From Labia minor (taxonomy: Eukaryota > Arthropoda > Insecta > Dermaptera > Spongiphoridae): a stretch of 64,000 nt of DNA. Each line of letters opens with the position of its first letter. The stretch's first letter is position 1. The translations under genes were made by a program, and so were the position numbers. The notes beneath the pieces are model-generated. The model searched no databases. It was given only the letters and a program-made list of their open reading frames with translations, and was not told the DNA's origin. Where the stretch lies: NCBI GenBank assembly GCA_963082975.1, contig OY720346.1, positions 24,608,720-24,672,719 of the forward strand, in the 5' to 3' direction. Positions 24,467 through 36,475 of this stretch are shown here, piece by piece.

Positions 24467-25073
24467 TATTTTTACCGACCGACGATAGTAAGGGAGGTAT
24501 TGTTTTCACACCAAATTTCACATGTGGAGATTTTTACATATCTCCACGAATCATGCATTTTCTTAACAGAAAAAAGTATTTTTAGCATGATGTCTGTCCG
24601 TCCGTCTGTCCGTCCGTATAGATGTGTACAGCCTGAACGGCTCAACCGATTTTGATGAAATTTGGTATATTTACTTAATGCATCAGTGGGATGAATTGAT
24701 CAACTTTTGGTGCAATTCCGGAAACCACTTATTTTCACACCAAATTTCACATGAGGAGATTTTTTTATATATCACCACGAATCATGCACTCTGTATTGGT
24801 TTTATCCTCGGGAAAATCATATTTATTAGTTTTTTCTTGATTTAAAAAAATTATATGACGTCATCCAGCCATTCATGACGTCACAGCCTGGTCTTGCATA
24901 TATATTATAAATAAAATAAAATTAAAAATGTTTATATTTATTATTTATGTTTCCATATCTGTTTTTTATTACATTAATAGATATATTAAAATTATTTGAA
25001 ATTGTTTCTGTAGCTGGAAATTAATTTATTTCAAACCGTCGGTCGGTTCGGACCTGGCCACAGGTCATCTTAT
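24467..25073 (+). mobile_element. Family A repeat (Helentron-like), copy 1
   Basis: Starts TTTTACCGACCGACGATAG, carries a GTCY microsatellite at about 24590-24620, then GAACGGCTCAACCGATTTTG. It ends with CGTCGGTCGGT and the hairpin GACCTG-GCCA-CAGGTC at 25051-25066. Compared with full copies, about 40 bp around the internal second 5'-like segment are missing. It lies 135 bp downstream of a family B copy, in the same orientation. Confidence 0.85.
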
Positions 25074-25427
25074 TTTAGTTTGATTGGAAACCGAGTTTTA
25101 TTCCTAATTATAATTTCAATTTTTACATGTGTGTACATATGTATATATTACTAGAATTTTTTACACGATTTTATAATATAGCTACCGTGTAAAACATAAT
25201 TGGATGAATTTTATAAAATTTTCTTGAATAATTTATTATTAGGTAATGTCTTACTTGCTTGAACTAACTTAGATTATAGTAGACATTCAGTAATGGTCTC
25301 ATTATTGAACAACTATTTATATATGATGAGTAATTTTTGTTGTATATAAAAGAAAGTATCTAAAATTTGGTTGTTCGATAATAAATGCGTCATCATTGCT
25401 TTTCCAATAGAAAGTCGCCCCTTATTT
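25074..25427. other. AT-rich spacer
   Basis: No element or gene recognised between the family A copy and the candidate exon. Confidence 0.5.
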
Positions 25428-25579
25428 TCAATTTAAACCTGCATGTTTCCCTTGATCGGTTGTGGTGGCTGTACCTGATGTCGATGAAGTAACCCTCTGG
25501 CTGCTGCAACCTGCCGATGCCACTCTCCTGGACAGCAGTTGCTTCGTCGATGACTCATCCCTAGTGTTTAATTGTGTAT
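25428..25579 (-). CDS. Candidate host exon, minus strand
   Basis: The segment is sharply more GC-rich than its surroundings. On the minus strand it follows a good splice acceptor, CTTTTGCAG (ending at 25580). One frame stays open for 50 codons: TQLNTRDESSTKQLLSRR, then VASAGCSSQRVTSSTS, then GTATTTTDQGKHAGLN and a stop at 25430-25428. A splice donor, CATCAG/GTACAG, lies inside it at 25475/25474, so the coding exon may instead end there (105 bp). The product is Ser/Thr-rich and not recognised. No partner exon was identified. It may be chance, but the signals agree. Confidence 0.35.
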
Positions 25580-26191
25580 CTGCAAAAGATTAATGTAGTT
25601 AGCAACTGGATGAAGGGAATTCAATGGACTAGAACCACGACATGAGAACAACCGAGCTACTTTCCACATCACTCTTTACACATTTTTCACTTAATTAAAT
25701 ATTCATTAATATTACTTGAGAGAAGAGTAAAATGTGACAGATTCCCTTTTTAAGCTTGAGAAGAACATCTGTGAATAACAGAGAGAGGGATAATTTTTTT
25801 TGTTTCGTTCAACCTAGTTTCGGGATTAATCATGTATTTTTTAGAAAAAGAACGGAAACTGATTCTTTTTTTTATTTTGAATTTACATAAATTACAAAAT
25901 TACACACACAAATTTACTGATATGTGAATATAATAATTTGTTGTTCAGAAAATTATTATATTTATTTATTATATTTTATTTAAGGTTTCCTTTTTGTGCA
26001 ATATTTCGTTTTTATTTAATATTTCAATTGTACAAGTTTACAATAAATTTAAAAAAAAAAATAAAAACGTAACAAAGCATAAGCTGTAAATAAATATTTT
26101 TTTTATAAAAGCATAATTTTTACAAAAAATAAAAACTGATGGCATAAAAAACTGGAAATTCGATTTTACATAAAAAACATTAAAGACTATA
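25580..26191. other. AT-rich non-coding stretch
   Basis: If the candidate exon is real, this is intron on its 5' side. Otherwise nothing is recognised. Confidence 0.5.
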
Positions 26192-26299
26192 TTTTTACTA
26201 TCTCGCCAGAGATACTATTGCGATCACGAAAAGTTGAGATTTTGATGTTTTTATACGTTTTGAAGGTTCCTGAATCATTTTCACTAAGGTTGAGAAAAA

Positions 26300-26334
<35 letters not shown>

Positions 26335-26799
26335 AACCAAGATTACGCAAAAACGGTTTGAGCTAGAATGATGAAATTTGGTACATGAGCATTATTTAAA
26401 ATTCGTAGTTTTCTATCAACTTTTGAGAAATGTAGCTCAACCGGAAGAGGGTCATTACGTACAACGTTTTGATTTTTTTTCCCTCTAAAGTAACCGTAAA
26501 AATAAAGATATATGTTTGATATTTTTTCACATTATTAATAATTGTATATAACTGCTATATATAGAATTTCAGTTTGATTGAATCGCTGAAAGTAGCAGAA
26601 TTAATTTTTTAACACTGCCAATCTCACGCGCCAACACGTGACGTGGTTCCATCAATAAAGAGCCAAACATGCACTGGATTAATAAATATTATTTATTAAT
26701 TTTAATTTATAATTTATTTAATTTAATTTAATTTAAATTAATATATGTTATTTAATCCAATTCAAATTTGCGAGATAGTCGAGTGGAGACACTCCAGCT
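26192..26799 (+). mobile_element. Family B repeat (Helentron-like), copy 2
   Basis: A complete copy. The 5' subterminal repeat ACTATCTCGC is at 26197-26206 and its inverted partner GCGAGATAGT at 26770-26779. A GT microsatellite lies near 26305-26332. The 3' hairpin GAGTG-GAGA-CACTC lies at 26781-26794, a few bases from the end. Non-coding. Confidence 0.85.
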
Positions 26800-27589
26800 A
26801 ATTTAGAATATACATTTTCAATATGTGAATTCTATACACACATAAATCTATTTATGAGTTCTTGGAACTGGTTGCTCTTCTTGAAAATTTTGAACCGCAA
26901 CAGTCACATTCCTTCAATCATCCTTTGGGTTCTTCATCCTAGTCAAAATCCTAGTAAAAATATCACATTATGATAAATTATTATTTGAAATTGATAATAG
27001 GTTTAATCGCTATATTTGGTATTAATATGCACATGAAATAGATATTTATTTATATATTGTTGGAATGTATCAATATGGTATATAGGACGACAATCCATGG
27101 CGTGCCGGAAAAGATTATTGACAAATATAACATGTTCGTGAACCTAGATTAATAGTTGTAGATAAATTATTGCATTATCAAGGCTTTTAGCTAGGAGAGG
27201 GAATCAATGCCAATCACGATGGCGCCTAAGAAATTAAATTAATAATCATCCTTTCTACAAATGTGTAGAAATATATTAAGATTATTTATATATTCATTAT
27301 ATTCAGGTTTTATTCACTTAATAGATATAAGAAAAAAATACATTTCTTAAATAAATAAAATTTTATGATGAAAAAAATATATAACTAGAATATGGTATCG
27401 AGGACTTGCTCTTCATCATCAGTCGTGCACAAACAATAACAAAAGATGATAAAAGAAAAAATAGTTTTATATATTTATTTATTTTATTTTGTATTATTTT
27501 TTTTTTACTTTATTTTTTTTTAATAGATTTTTTTTTATTCCGTTCCTAGAATTTTGATTAAAGAATTTTTTTTTTAAAAAGAGAGAAGA
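26800..27589. other. AT-rich non-coding stretch
   Basis: A slightly GC-richer patch at 27080-27230 has no recognised content. Confidence 0.5.
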
Positions 27590-27895
27590 AAACAAGCCGA
27601 GTACTTGTTAGTGGTAATGGGTTGGAGGTGAACGTCTAATTGACACCTTGCCAGGATTCTCAGGACCCTTCTTTGGACGGTCTTTCAACAAGTGCAGCTT
27701 AACGGGATTGCAGAAAATCGCATTCCAATGGAAAGATAAACATTGAGCGCAAGGTGGCTTTGTCAGTTTGTGCAAAAGTAAGACTTTAAAACTGTTCTAA
27801 AGGTGAACCGAAGGCCTGACAGCTGTCAAATAATAGAAGACGTTCAAGAAGAGGCCTCTCTATTCAAAAAACCAAAGAATTCACCACAACTTGAA
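27590..27895. other. GC-richer non-repetitive island
   Basis: About 300 bp of balanced composition without repeat signature. It contains the E-box-like GACAGCTGTCA near 27820. Open frames are short. Candidate regulatory DNA. Confidence 0.3.
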
Positions 27896-28372
27896 TAAAT
27901 GTCTTAAGAAAAATTATCACTTATTTGTAAATATGTTTTTATATTTATATATTATAGTTCTACTCGAATAATATTATTTTTATGATCAGCGGGAAGGTTT
28001 TTAACAATGTTTTTTTTTTATTTATTTTTTTTTTAACAAATATTTCTTAACGGAATTTTGTTTACTTTAATTATATAAGTTTAAATGCTCTCAGAGGATT
28101 TAACAGAAGTTGATCTAAAATGAAAAGAATATAATAAGATACTACTTAAATAAAATGTATAGTTCTCTTAGACAGATTGTGAATATTTTAATTAAAAAGA
28201 TTTCCAACAAAAAATTTAATAGTTATTTCTAAAGAAATATTACAATAAATAATAATAAATCAAATAAATTGGAGTAAGACATTCAATGTCAAGTGTTAAT
28301 TTAACTGTGTAATCGTGGATGGCAAATTCATTAAGGACCTGGGTTAAAAATTAAAAATTAAATAGACTAAAG

Positions 28373-29125
28373 CAGTGGCGTACCTAAAACTTTTGCCGCC
28401 CGGGGCGATCTCCGGTTTGCCGCCCTTTTTATTATAAGTCAATCAAATAGTGGTTTTTATAAATTAATACACATAAATAAATTATTAAGTTATTTAATCA
28501 ATATTAATTAATACGCAGAGTAAATTTTTTTATACATATTTGTATGCACTCGTAAACATATTTATATAATATTTACTCTTCTAGCTTTCATACTAGAAAA
28601 ATCGTGTATAATGCTCTCAAAATTTATATTTATATTTTTTCCGCCGGCCCTGCTTTTCAAAAGAAAAATCGATGATTTAAAAAAATATTGGTATATCACT
28701 TCAAAATAATCATATAAACTTTTCAAAAGAAATGACATTTATAAACTGATATCAAAAAATTTTAGCTAGGAAAAATTGCCGAACAAAATCGTAAAGATGC
28801 GTTTACGAATTCAACGAATTTTAATGAATACAATAAAATAAAATTATTATCCTGTTCTTGGAATTAGAATTCAAAATTTACACTAAAATGCATTTATATA
28901 CACCGAGGAATAATATTCGAAATCATATAGTTAATCATAATTTATATAAATCAACTTATAATAAACTTATAATAATCATAATAATCATTTATTATTCAAG
29001 AAAGAAAAACATAAATATGAAATGAATAAGTTGCTTTTACAACTATAACTAAATATAAAAAATGCCGCCCCAAGATAAGTGCCGCCTGGTGCGGACCGCA
29101 ACCCCCCCCCCTAGGTACGCCACTG
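28373..29125. mobile_element. hAT-type MITE with intact ends
   Basis: The ends CAGTGGCGTACCTA and TAGGTACGCCACTG are perfect inverted repeats. An exact 8-bp target duplication GACTAAAG lies at 28365-28372 and 29126-29133. GC-rich subterminal zones (GCCGCCCGGGGCGATC near 28402, GCCGCCTGGTGCGG near 29083) enclose an AT-rich non-coding core. The size (753 bp) and lack of an open frame make it non-autonomous. CAGTGGCG ends and 8-bp duplications are hAT hallmarks. Confidence 0.92.
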
Positions 29126-29133
29126 GACTAAAG

Positions 29134-29429
29134 GTATAATAAAATAAATATTTCAAATTATGTATATTATACGAAGTAATTTATAAATTGATAGTCATTC
29201 AATTACTAATGAAAAATTTCTAACTTTTATATTTTAGTAATGATTGTTTTGGCTTTATGTTTATAAGAATGTATATCATTGATTAAAAATAAAAATAAAT
29301 AAAAAATAAAAAAAAACTCTTATCTTGAAAAAAAATTTCTTTTAATTTATCTGAATGGCAATTTTGAAACTCTTTGGTAAATGAAAAACTTGACATCCCA
29401 TTTAAATATAAAAAGATCTAATTAAAAAA
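29134..29429. other. AT-rich spacer
   Basis: Nothing recognisable. Confidence 0.6.
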
Positions 29430-29705
29430 AAAAATCTTGACTAGTCATCTCAACGCCATGATTTTTATTCCGTTGGGTCTTTGGAGCGACCGCAAAACCT
29501 TCCAAATAGTTGAATGCCACTTTGTTAACTGAAGAGGGAAAAGAAAGCTTGGGCCTCCTCGAATCGAAAACAAAATGAACGTTTCGTCAAACGCGCGGCT
29601 TGCATTGATTGAAGATCAATTTGATAAAAGCTATTCATTGGAAAAGTCGCATCCTCTATCTTTAAGCTACATAGAATATTCTTATGTAAATGTCAGGGCA
29701 ATATT
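29430..29705. other. GC-richer non-repetitive island
   Basis: Balanced composition, with CpG-bearing GTCAAACGCGCGGCTTGC near 29587. No splice-bounded open frame. Candidate regulatory DNA. Confidence 0.25.
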
Positions 29706-30599
29706 ATAGAGAATAAAAAAATGTCCGATGACAGATATAGGCTATTAACTTTCACCGGCATGGAAAGACAACTCTACAAATCAAATTAAATAAATTATCG
29801 ATTAATGAATTGATTATTATCTAGAGAGAAAAAAATTCTATCGATCATCGTTGAATTGAAATTTGTTTATTAATTATTTAAACACCTAATTTTTTATTTA
29901 ATTAATTTTAATAGAAAAACTTCAGCAATAATCTAAACTTTGTTATTATGATTTGAAAAGAAAATAATTACTTATATAGATATTTAAATTTTTACAAAAT
30001 TATTTTATAATTTTCTTAAAATTTCAGAATGTTATATATTTAAATAAACAAATAAATAAATAATTATATAGTAACTAATATAAATAAATTTTAAGAAATT
30101 CCCGTAGTTTTCTATGAAAAAATTAGAAATTTACTGATGTAAACTTGCTTGTCGAATCATTTCTAAGTGTAAGGTCTTTCTTCTTCCTCCATTAATTTTT
30201 CCATTTCCGTGTCTTTGTATACTTTCTTTCTTCGGCTTAATTCTTTGTTTTCCAAGTTAAATTTAAAACATTCTCATCATATACTTCTCCATTCTTCAAA
30301 TTAACAAAGTAATTTAAAAACTAATATTTTAAGTTCATTCAATCTAATAATCTAAACTACGTTTTACACAATGGACTAGAAAATAGGCGAACAACCAGAA
30401 AAAAGTATAAGTTTTGAAATAAAAATCAAGAGATTTTTACTTCTTATTTTTATTTCTATATATTTTTCTTTAATATTTTCTTTAATATTTTAAATAAAAG
30501 ATTTGTAAAAACAATATAATTAAAAAAGACAAATACAATATAGAGTTTTTAAAATATTAATAATTAAATAAATGAATAAATACTAATTTATAAAAAAAA
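29706..30599. other. AT-rich non-coding stretch
   Basis: Nothing recognisable. Confidence 0.55.
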
Positions 30600-30720
30600 A
30601 ATTGATCTGTATTGGTTTCAGCCTCGAGAAAAATCAACTTTACTAGTATTTTCTTAATTTAAAATCGTCAAATGATATGACTTTACAAATTACGTCATCC
30701 ATATTGAAATTAGCCTCTTG
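30600..30720 (+). mobile_element. Family A repeat, old internal fragment
   Basis: Matches the second half of family A in degraded form: CTGTATTGGTTTCAGCCTCG, ATTTTCTTAATTTAAAAT and TTACGTCATCC in the right order. Much more diverged than the other copies, so the family has been active over a long period. Confidence 0.6.
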
Positions 30721-32034
30721 TCATTCTTTTTTAATTGATATTGTATTAATATTTTTTTTATATATAAAATATTTTAAAATAAAATTAAGAAATATATTTA
30801 TCATTCCCCACAGAAAACAAAATATATACACGAAATTAGCAGCACATAAAGAAAGGAATTTTAAATAAATTGTTGAATAAATATTATTATATTAATGTTT
30901 TATATTATTTATATTATATTAATGTTGTGTTATTAAGTTTTTTAGATTAAATTATATAAATAATATATAATAGATATTTGATTATAATAAATAAAAAGAA
31001 AAAATATAACCTCCTTTCTTAATCCTCTTTTCTTAATTAAAAATATAGACAAGAGACAATATAATTTCAGAATTATAAATAAAAAGAAAAAATATAAATG
31101 TAATCATTGGCCGAAACAGTGTATAACCTATTGCTACTTTGAAAAATATAAAGTTGAAGACATCTAATTATAACAACATATTATATATATATATAATATA
31201 GGATCAAATATTTTATCAAATATTTGAATATACTTTCATCTTGAATTGAAAATCAAGTTATTTTAATTACCATTTTAGGAAACAAATTTTTGATGGGTCA
31301 TTTTTAGAAAACCCATTTAACAATTGTAATAAATAATTAAAAAATTGTAAAATTTTTAAAATTTATCATAATAAATTGTATAAATTTGTTAGCTCGGAGT
31401 TCCAGGTACTATATATGTATATAATACATATATATTCATTCAGGCACGTTACTGTTGAAATCTCCGTTGATTGTTTTTTCGTTCATCTCCAATTCTCATT
31501 TAATTAATAAACTTTTGAAATGTTTACTGTATTTACGTAAAAAAAAACTTTTTACTTTCAAAATTGAAATGATGTTTTTATCATTATCTTTATTTTTAAT
31601 TAATTTGGCATTGTACGAGCTGTCAAGTGACAAATTAGTCATCAATGTCCAACAAACAATACTTTCAACATTCAAGCAAAGCAATAAACCCTGAAAGGAT
31701 CTTTTTTTTACCGTTTTTTTTTTTTTCAATTATAAATTTTTATTATAATCCATTAAATTATATAGAATCATTTTTATTTTTTCGAAATTTTTATTTATTA
31801 TATTTTTTTTTTTATTTTTATTTCTTGTTTTGTTTTTATTTGAAAATGATAGTGAATGAGTGACAATGAACAAGAAAACATTTCTCCGAAAATTGCCTAA
31901 AGTAAAAATGGTTATAGACATCGAATAAATCATATTTAAGTGTCTCTTCTTCTTGAACAAAACGAAAATAATAATAATAATAATAATAATAATATATATT
32001 TTTTAATTTTATTACCGAGCGAACATTTTTCCTC
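30721..32034. other. AT-rich non-coding stretch with (AAT)n
   Basis: Long AT-rich DNA with homopolymer T runs (31706-31728, 31800-31840) and an AAT tandem at 31966-31993. The open frames here are low-complexity and overlap each other on both strands, so none is called. Confidence 0.6.
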
Positions 32035-32370
32035 ATCAAAGTGGACCATAAATAAACAATGAGCGACCGACACTGGGCGGTCTTAAATAAAACGCGAACT
32101 CGTTTAAGCGCGCATGCTATATGATAGGCTGCTCTTTATTTGACACTGTTTATTATTCACTTGATCCCAAGAACTCGTTTCTAAATTATAGAGTATCTTC
32201 CTCCGTTTGTCTCGCTATCGTAATGAATGTACTACTATTTTCAAAATAGCAATATTCATTCTTGGAGAAAGAATGCAATCGTCTGTACCGCTGACAGTCG
32301 CCATTCATTTGCGATTAGGCGTCAAACATTTTAGCACAAGTTTAAAAAATAGCTCGCTCTGCAGGTTATA
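32035..32370. other. GC-richer non-repetitive island
   Basis: About 330 bp with CpG-containing pieces (AAACGCGAACTCG, TAAGCGCGCATGC) and AT-rich homeodomain/forkhead-like motifs such as ATAAATAAACA. No coding structure. One of the better regulatory-DNA candidates by composition alone. Confidence 0.3.
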
Positions 32371-33395
32371 ATTTAACTATTTATACATATGATAAGAAAA
32401 GATGAAGCACTAATAAATGTTTAGCATTTTGATTTATATTGAAAGAATGGATGAAGCTATTCATTTCCCTGTTCAGTCATTCTTCTATGCTGAAAGTTAA
32501 TTTTGAGCCTTTGTTTGATTTAGGCCACACAAGTTGTAAATAAAACCTTAAACACTACTATTAAATAAATATATTAGTATCGGAAATTTATTAGTTTTGG
32601 TCAATTATTCTTTAAATTTTGCCATGTTTTATTCAGTTTTATTTTATCTCAGTTGGACACAATTAAATCTTTACACTATATTGTTTTTTCTATAATCAAT
32701 TTTCATTCTGAATGAATAGTTTTTTTTTTTAAATTATCATCCTCATCAGAGTTTTTCGTTTAAAAAAATGGTTCAAGTTAAAAAGTGGATCTAACAATGC
32801 ACCTCTTTTTATTTGGGTGGGAAATATTGGTTTGTATTTGATTTTGTTTTGTTTTGTTTTCCTTTCAAATAACATTCTAATTGTAGACTAGGTGTGAATT
32901 ACACGTAATCTCGTATTCTGTTTCTACCCAGTCCACTTTTGCAAATCATGAATACTTTTTATTATAAAGTTCTATCGTAATTGTCAGGCAACTTCTTAGG
33001 TCTTAATTAAATATTGAATTTATCTATAGTTTACAAAATAATAAATAAAATCTTTGGAATGTGAAAAAATGGAATGCTTAATTTTGTATGAAAGTACGTA
33101 AATGTTTTATGTTTATTTACCACATCTTCTCTTCTTGGAGTTTTGATTTTATTCCATTAATTTTTATTAAACTTATTACAATTTATATATATTTAGGTAT
33201 ATATATATATTGAAAATATATACAAGGTATATATTTGAGACATTTCTATGGAGTTTTTGACTATTTTAATCACTTATCCTTCTCCCTTTCTAATTGGATT
33301 CTTTTTATTCTTTTTATAAATATAAACATAAGTATATGAAATATAAATAAAAATTATTTTTTTTAATATTCAAAAATTTTGAACTTTTTCAAAGA
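32371..33395. other. AT-rich non-coding stretch
   Basis: Nothing recognisable. Confidence 0.55.
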
Positions 33396-34100
33396 ATTCG
33401 CATAAAATTTAGGAATTGGATTAACACACAAAGTCTTAACATACAAAATATAGAATTCGAAAATGTAGAAAAATTTAAATACTTAGGATCTATAATCACG
33501 AAGGATAATAATATTCGAGAAGAGTTTAAACCGAGGTTGCAATCGTGAAACGCCTGTTATCATGCCGTAAAGGGGCTTATCGCGTCAAAATTATTATCAA
33601 AGGGGGTAAAAATTTATAAAATAATTTGCCGGTTGTATTATATGGGTGTGAGACATGGTCTATGACCTTAGGAGACGAGAGTGTTTAGAGTATTTGAGAA
33701 TAGGAATCTGCGAAGCATTTATGGGCCAAAGAAAGATGAGGTCACCGGTGAAGAGCGGAGGCTGTATATCAAGGAATTGCATGACCTCTATGCATCTCCA
33801 GATATAGTTAGAATTATAAAATCGAGAAGGCTACGATGAGCGGGGCACGTGGCTAGAATGGGAGAGGAAAGAATGGCTAAAAATATATTGGTAGGGAGAC
33901 CGAGTGGGAAACGTCAGCTTGGAAGTCCTAGGACGCGGTGGGTGGATAATGTGGGAAGGGGCGTGAGAGAGAAGGGAGAAGGTAGAAGAGATTAGAGGGT
34001 TGTGGCTCAGAATAGGGATACTTGGAGAAGTGTGGTTGCTGCTGCCAAGAACTTTCGAGTTCCGTAGAGCCACAGAGATAGATAGATAGATTCGCATAAA
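33396..34100 (+). mobile_element. RTE-type LINE, 5'-truncated, with target duplication (copy B)
   Basis: The LINE body is 33407-34089. It is flanked by ATTCGCATAAA at 33396-33406 and 34090-34100, an 11-bp target duplication. The coding content follows copy A: about 240 bp of additional upstream sequence, then the YGCETWSMTLGDES-like, GPKKDEVTGE, GHVARMGEER and LGSPRTRWVDNVG regions in a broken frame. The 3' end is GAGCCACAGA plus a GATA tandem. It is the most informative copy for the element's 3' end. Confidence 0.88.
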
Positions 34101-34489
34101 TTTATTTTCTAATACGTATTTACTATTTTTATTTAAAATTACAGAATATACAATTTTGAAATTATATTTGAATCAATTTCAATAATTTTTCTCAGTTCAA
34201 ACTTTTTCTTCTCACTAATTAATTAAATTACTTAATGAAGATAATTAATATATGTATTATATTAATTATCTTCATTTATATAAAATCTTAATTAAGCTTA
34301 TTATACTTTTCTTTTAATGTTTTTCTATTGCTTTTTTTGATTTTTAGTTAAATATAAAAACGTATATATATAGAGAGAGATTCATTTTTCATATGAATCT
34401 TTATAATCTTTTAAACAAGCTATTTATACTCTTTTCCAATAACCAATTTGGTTTTTTAATTATAATCTCTCTGAATGCACACATGATAT
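34101..34489. other. AT-rich spacer
   Basis: Nothing recognisable. Confidence 0.6.
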
Positions 34490-34920
34490 TAATTAATCAG
34501 CTTTTCGCCTCAAGGGCTAATGTAACTATCCTGATCATCTTTTTCACAGTATAATCGATCTGATATTTTAATCCTATAATATTATAAGCATTCTTCTATG
34601 ATCTCGATTAATCTCGATCGGGTTACAATTAACACTCGACGTTCCTTGTCGATTGATCGAGATTCTGAATAAACAAATAGCTCTAATGAATGCGGACTGA
34701 TCCGAGGTGGCGAAGACGATGCGGTTCAAGGTGCCTCACAAGAGGAGGTTCAATTGGTCCATTGTGCTCGGACAACGGTCCCCATTTAACCTCATTATCA
34801 ATCGGACAATACCTGGACAATCTTAATGAGATACCAATCTTGAACGAACTCATTAATTTTATTGATGGGAAAACGTTTAAAGGCCAGATCAAGAAGAATC
34901 TATCCGGATAGAAAAAAGAT
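34490..34920. other. GC-richer island with nested hairpin
   Basis: Includes an inverted repeat AATCTCGATC (34610-34619) / GATCGAGATT (34655-34664), inside which TCGAC/GTCGA forms a second short stem. Overlapping open frames of about 70 codons exist on both strands (34690-34911 plus; 34683-34892 minus) with no recognisable domain. Neither is called as a gene. Confidence 0.35.
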
Positions 34921-35856
34921 AGGTTCTTGAATGATGATGGATATTTCTGAGAATGAAAGAAACATGAAAAGCGACTTTCTTTTTCTTTTTTTCATAAAAA
35001 TTATTATCGAAATATTATTTTATTAATAAATTAATGAAATTGTTTTTATAATGAACTAACAAAATATGTTGTTGAATTATAATCCACTTGTTAAAAAATT
35101 AAATAATACTTTTTAAAAGTAGTAGAATTAATATGTATTCAGTTATATATTATATATGTATATACATCCTCATTACATGAACATAAGATTTTTGTTGAAT
35201 AAACCAGATTCAATATATTAGAAATAACATCAAATTGAATGTTAATATTGTTAAAACATTCAAACAATATTATTTGCATATATAGTACTGCATGTATAAA
35301 AAAACCACTAGTAAATTCTTCTGCTTAAGATCCTTGTGAGCTTATTTGAATCTCAAAACACTACAATAAAAATAAAGACATTTGTATAAGATAACAATAT
35401 TTAACGGCGAAGTTCAAGCCTTGACCTTATCATTGGAATGAAGAGGCCAGGTTGTCACATTTATTGTCCATTTTATTATTTGTAATTTTTTTTAGTTAAT
35501 ATTTACATGATTATATTAATTGTATGAAAACTAAAGGGACGAGTAATCAATTGGTAATAACTAAAAAATCAAATTTAAATTTATACCCCAAAGATTGCAT
35601 AAAGTATGGTTCAAATGACTTTGAAACAGTGTCATATGAATTGAGAGTTGAATTGATATGACTTATAATCATCCAATTCAAGGATATCCTCCTCCAAGTT
35701 GGCAGTGAGCCCTGAACCTGTAGGCCTTCCAAAACGATAGGTTAATGACAACCCAAATGAAATTGAATTCCTTTATGACTATGAATTCATGTTATTCATT
35801 TAATTTAATTGGAAAATGTATACACTTCGTATCAGAGTATTGAAGTAACTTTTAGT
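34921..35856. other. AT-rich non-coding stretch
   Basis: Nothing recognisable except a mildly GC-richer patch at 35400-35460 and 35640-35740. Confidence 0.5.
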
Positions 35857-35903
35857 CCCTTAGTAAAAGTTATACTTACTTCAATAATAACTTTTAGTAA
35901 GGG
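35857..35903. repeat. Short inverted repeat
   Basis: CCCTTAGTAAAAGTT at 35857-35871 is the near-perfect reverse complement of AACTTTTAGTAAGGG at 35889-35903 (one difference). It sits just left of the mariner derivative and could be a small hairpin or remnant ends of another element. Confidence 0.7.
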
Positions 35904-35915
35904 AGGAATGGATTA

Positions 35916-36473
35916 ATTGGTAGTCGAAAAAGTCTTTTCGTATTTCTAATCATGTGGTACCCACACATCAAGCTTCCTTTTGTAGCCAGCCTTTTTTAAA
36001 TGGTTCCAAACCGTTTGATGATGAATGTTTTGTTCCTTGGCAATGTCATGGCTGCTTATGTGACGGTCCTTGTCAATCTTTTCAACGATAGGTCGACCAG
36101 AACGAGGTGCATCTTTCACATCGAAATTTCCAGAACGAAAGCGAGCGAACCATTGTTGTGCTACACGAACTGATATAGCATCGTCTCCGTGAACTTCACA
36201 AATTTCATTGGCGGCTTGCGTGGCATTCTTCCCTTTTTTATACAAAAAAATTTCAAAATATAGCGAATTTCTTCATTATTTTCACTCATTTTTGAAAAGC
36301 TGTAATTTTTGTTCAGCTTCACCAAATTTAATTTTCTTTAAGGTTAAATGAAGCTTGAAATTCCACCTTTCCAACAATATATGGTATGACACAATGTGAT
36401 TGGTAGTACTGGTGATATACGATTCCAACGACATCTATGGACAAAATACGAAAAGACTTTTTCGACCACCCAT
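35916..36473 (-). mobile_element. Internally deleted mariner (MITE-like)
   Basis: TA target duplications lie at 35914-35915 and 36474-36475. The roughly 30-bp terminal inverted repeats contain GTCGAAAAAGTCTTTTCGTA at both ends, with about two differences. At 558 bp it is under half of a full mariner: the N-terminal third of the transposase is joined directly to the 3' terminal repeat, so the catalytic domain is gone. Confidence 0.93.
35949..36289 (-). pseudogene. Mariner transposase N-terminal DNA-binding region
   Basis: The start is MSENNEEIRYILKFF from the ATG at 36289. A frame slip in a T/A homopolymer at about 36241-36250 then leads into YKKGKNATQAANEICEVHGD. Next come VRVAQQWFARFRSGNF, DAPRSGRP, and a second helix-turn-helix HISSHDIAKEQNIHHQTVWN, ending KLDVWVPHD and a stop. 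These are the paired helix-turn-helix motifs and the WVPH linker that precede the catalytic domain in mariners. The D,D34D domain is absent because of the internal deletion. Confidence 0.92.
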
Positions 36474-36475
36474 TA

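Noticed and set aside
24624-24845. 73-codon plus-strand frame
   Set aside because: It lies wholly inside a non-coding family A repeat and is not kept in other copies.
18960-27700. A 15-base string CTTTCAACAAGTGCA shared by 18962 and 27679
   Set aside because: A shared 15-mer is expected by chance in 64 kb, and the flanks do not align.
31455-32039. Cluster of overlapping frames on both strands
   Set aside because: They are low-complexity frames made of T and A runs and an AAT microsatellite.
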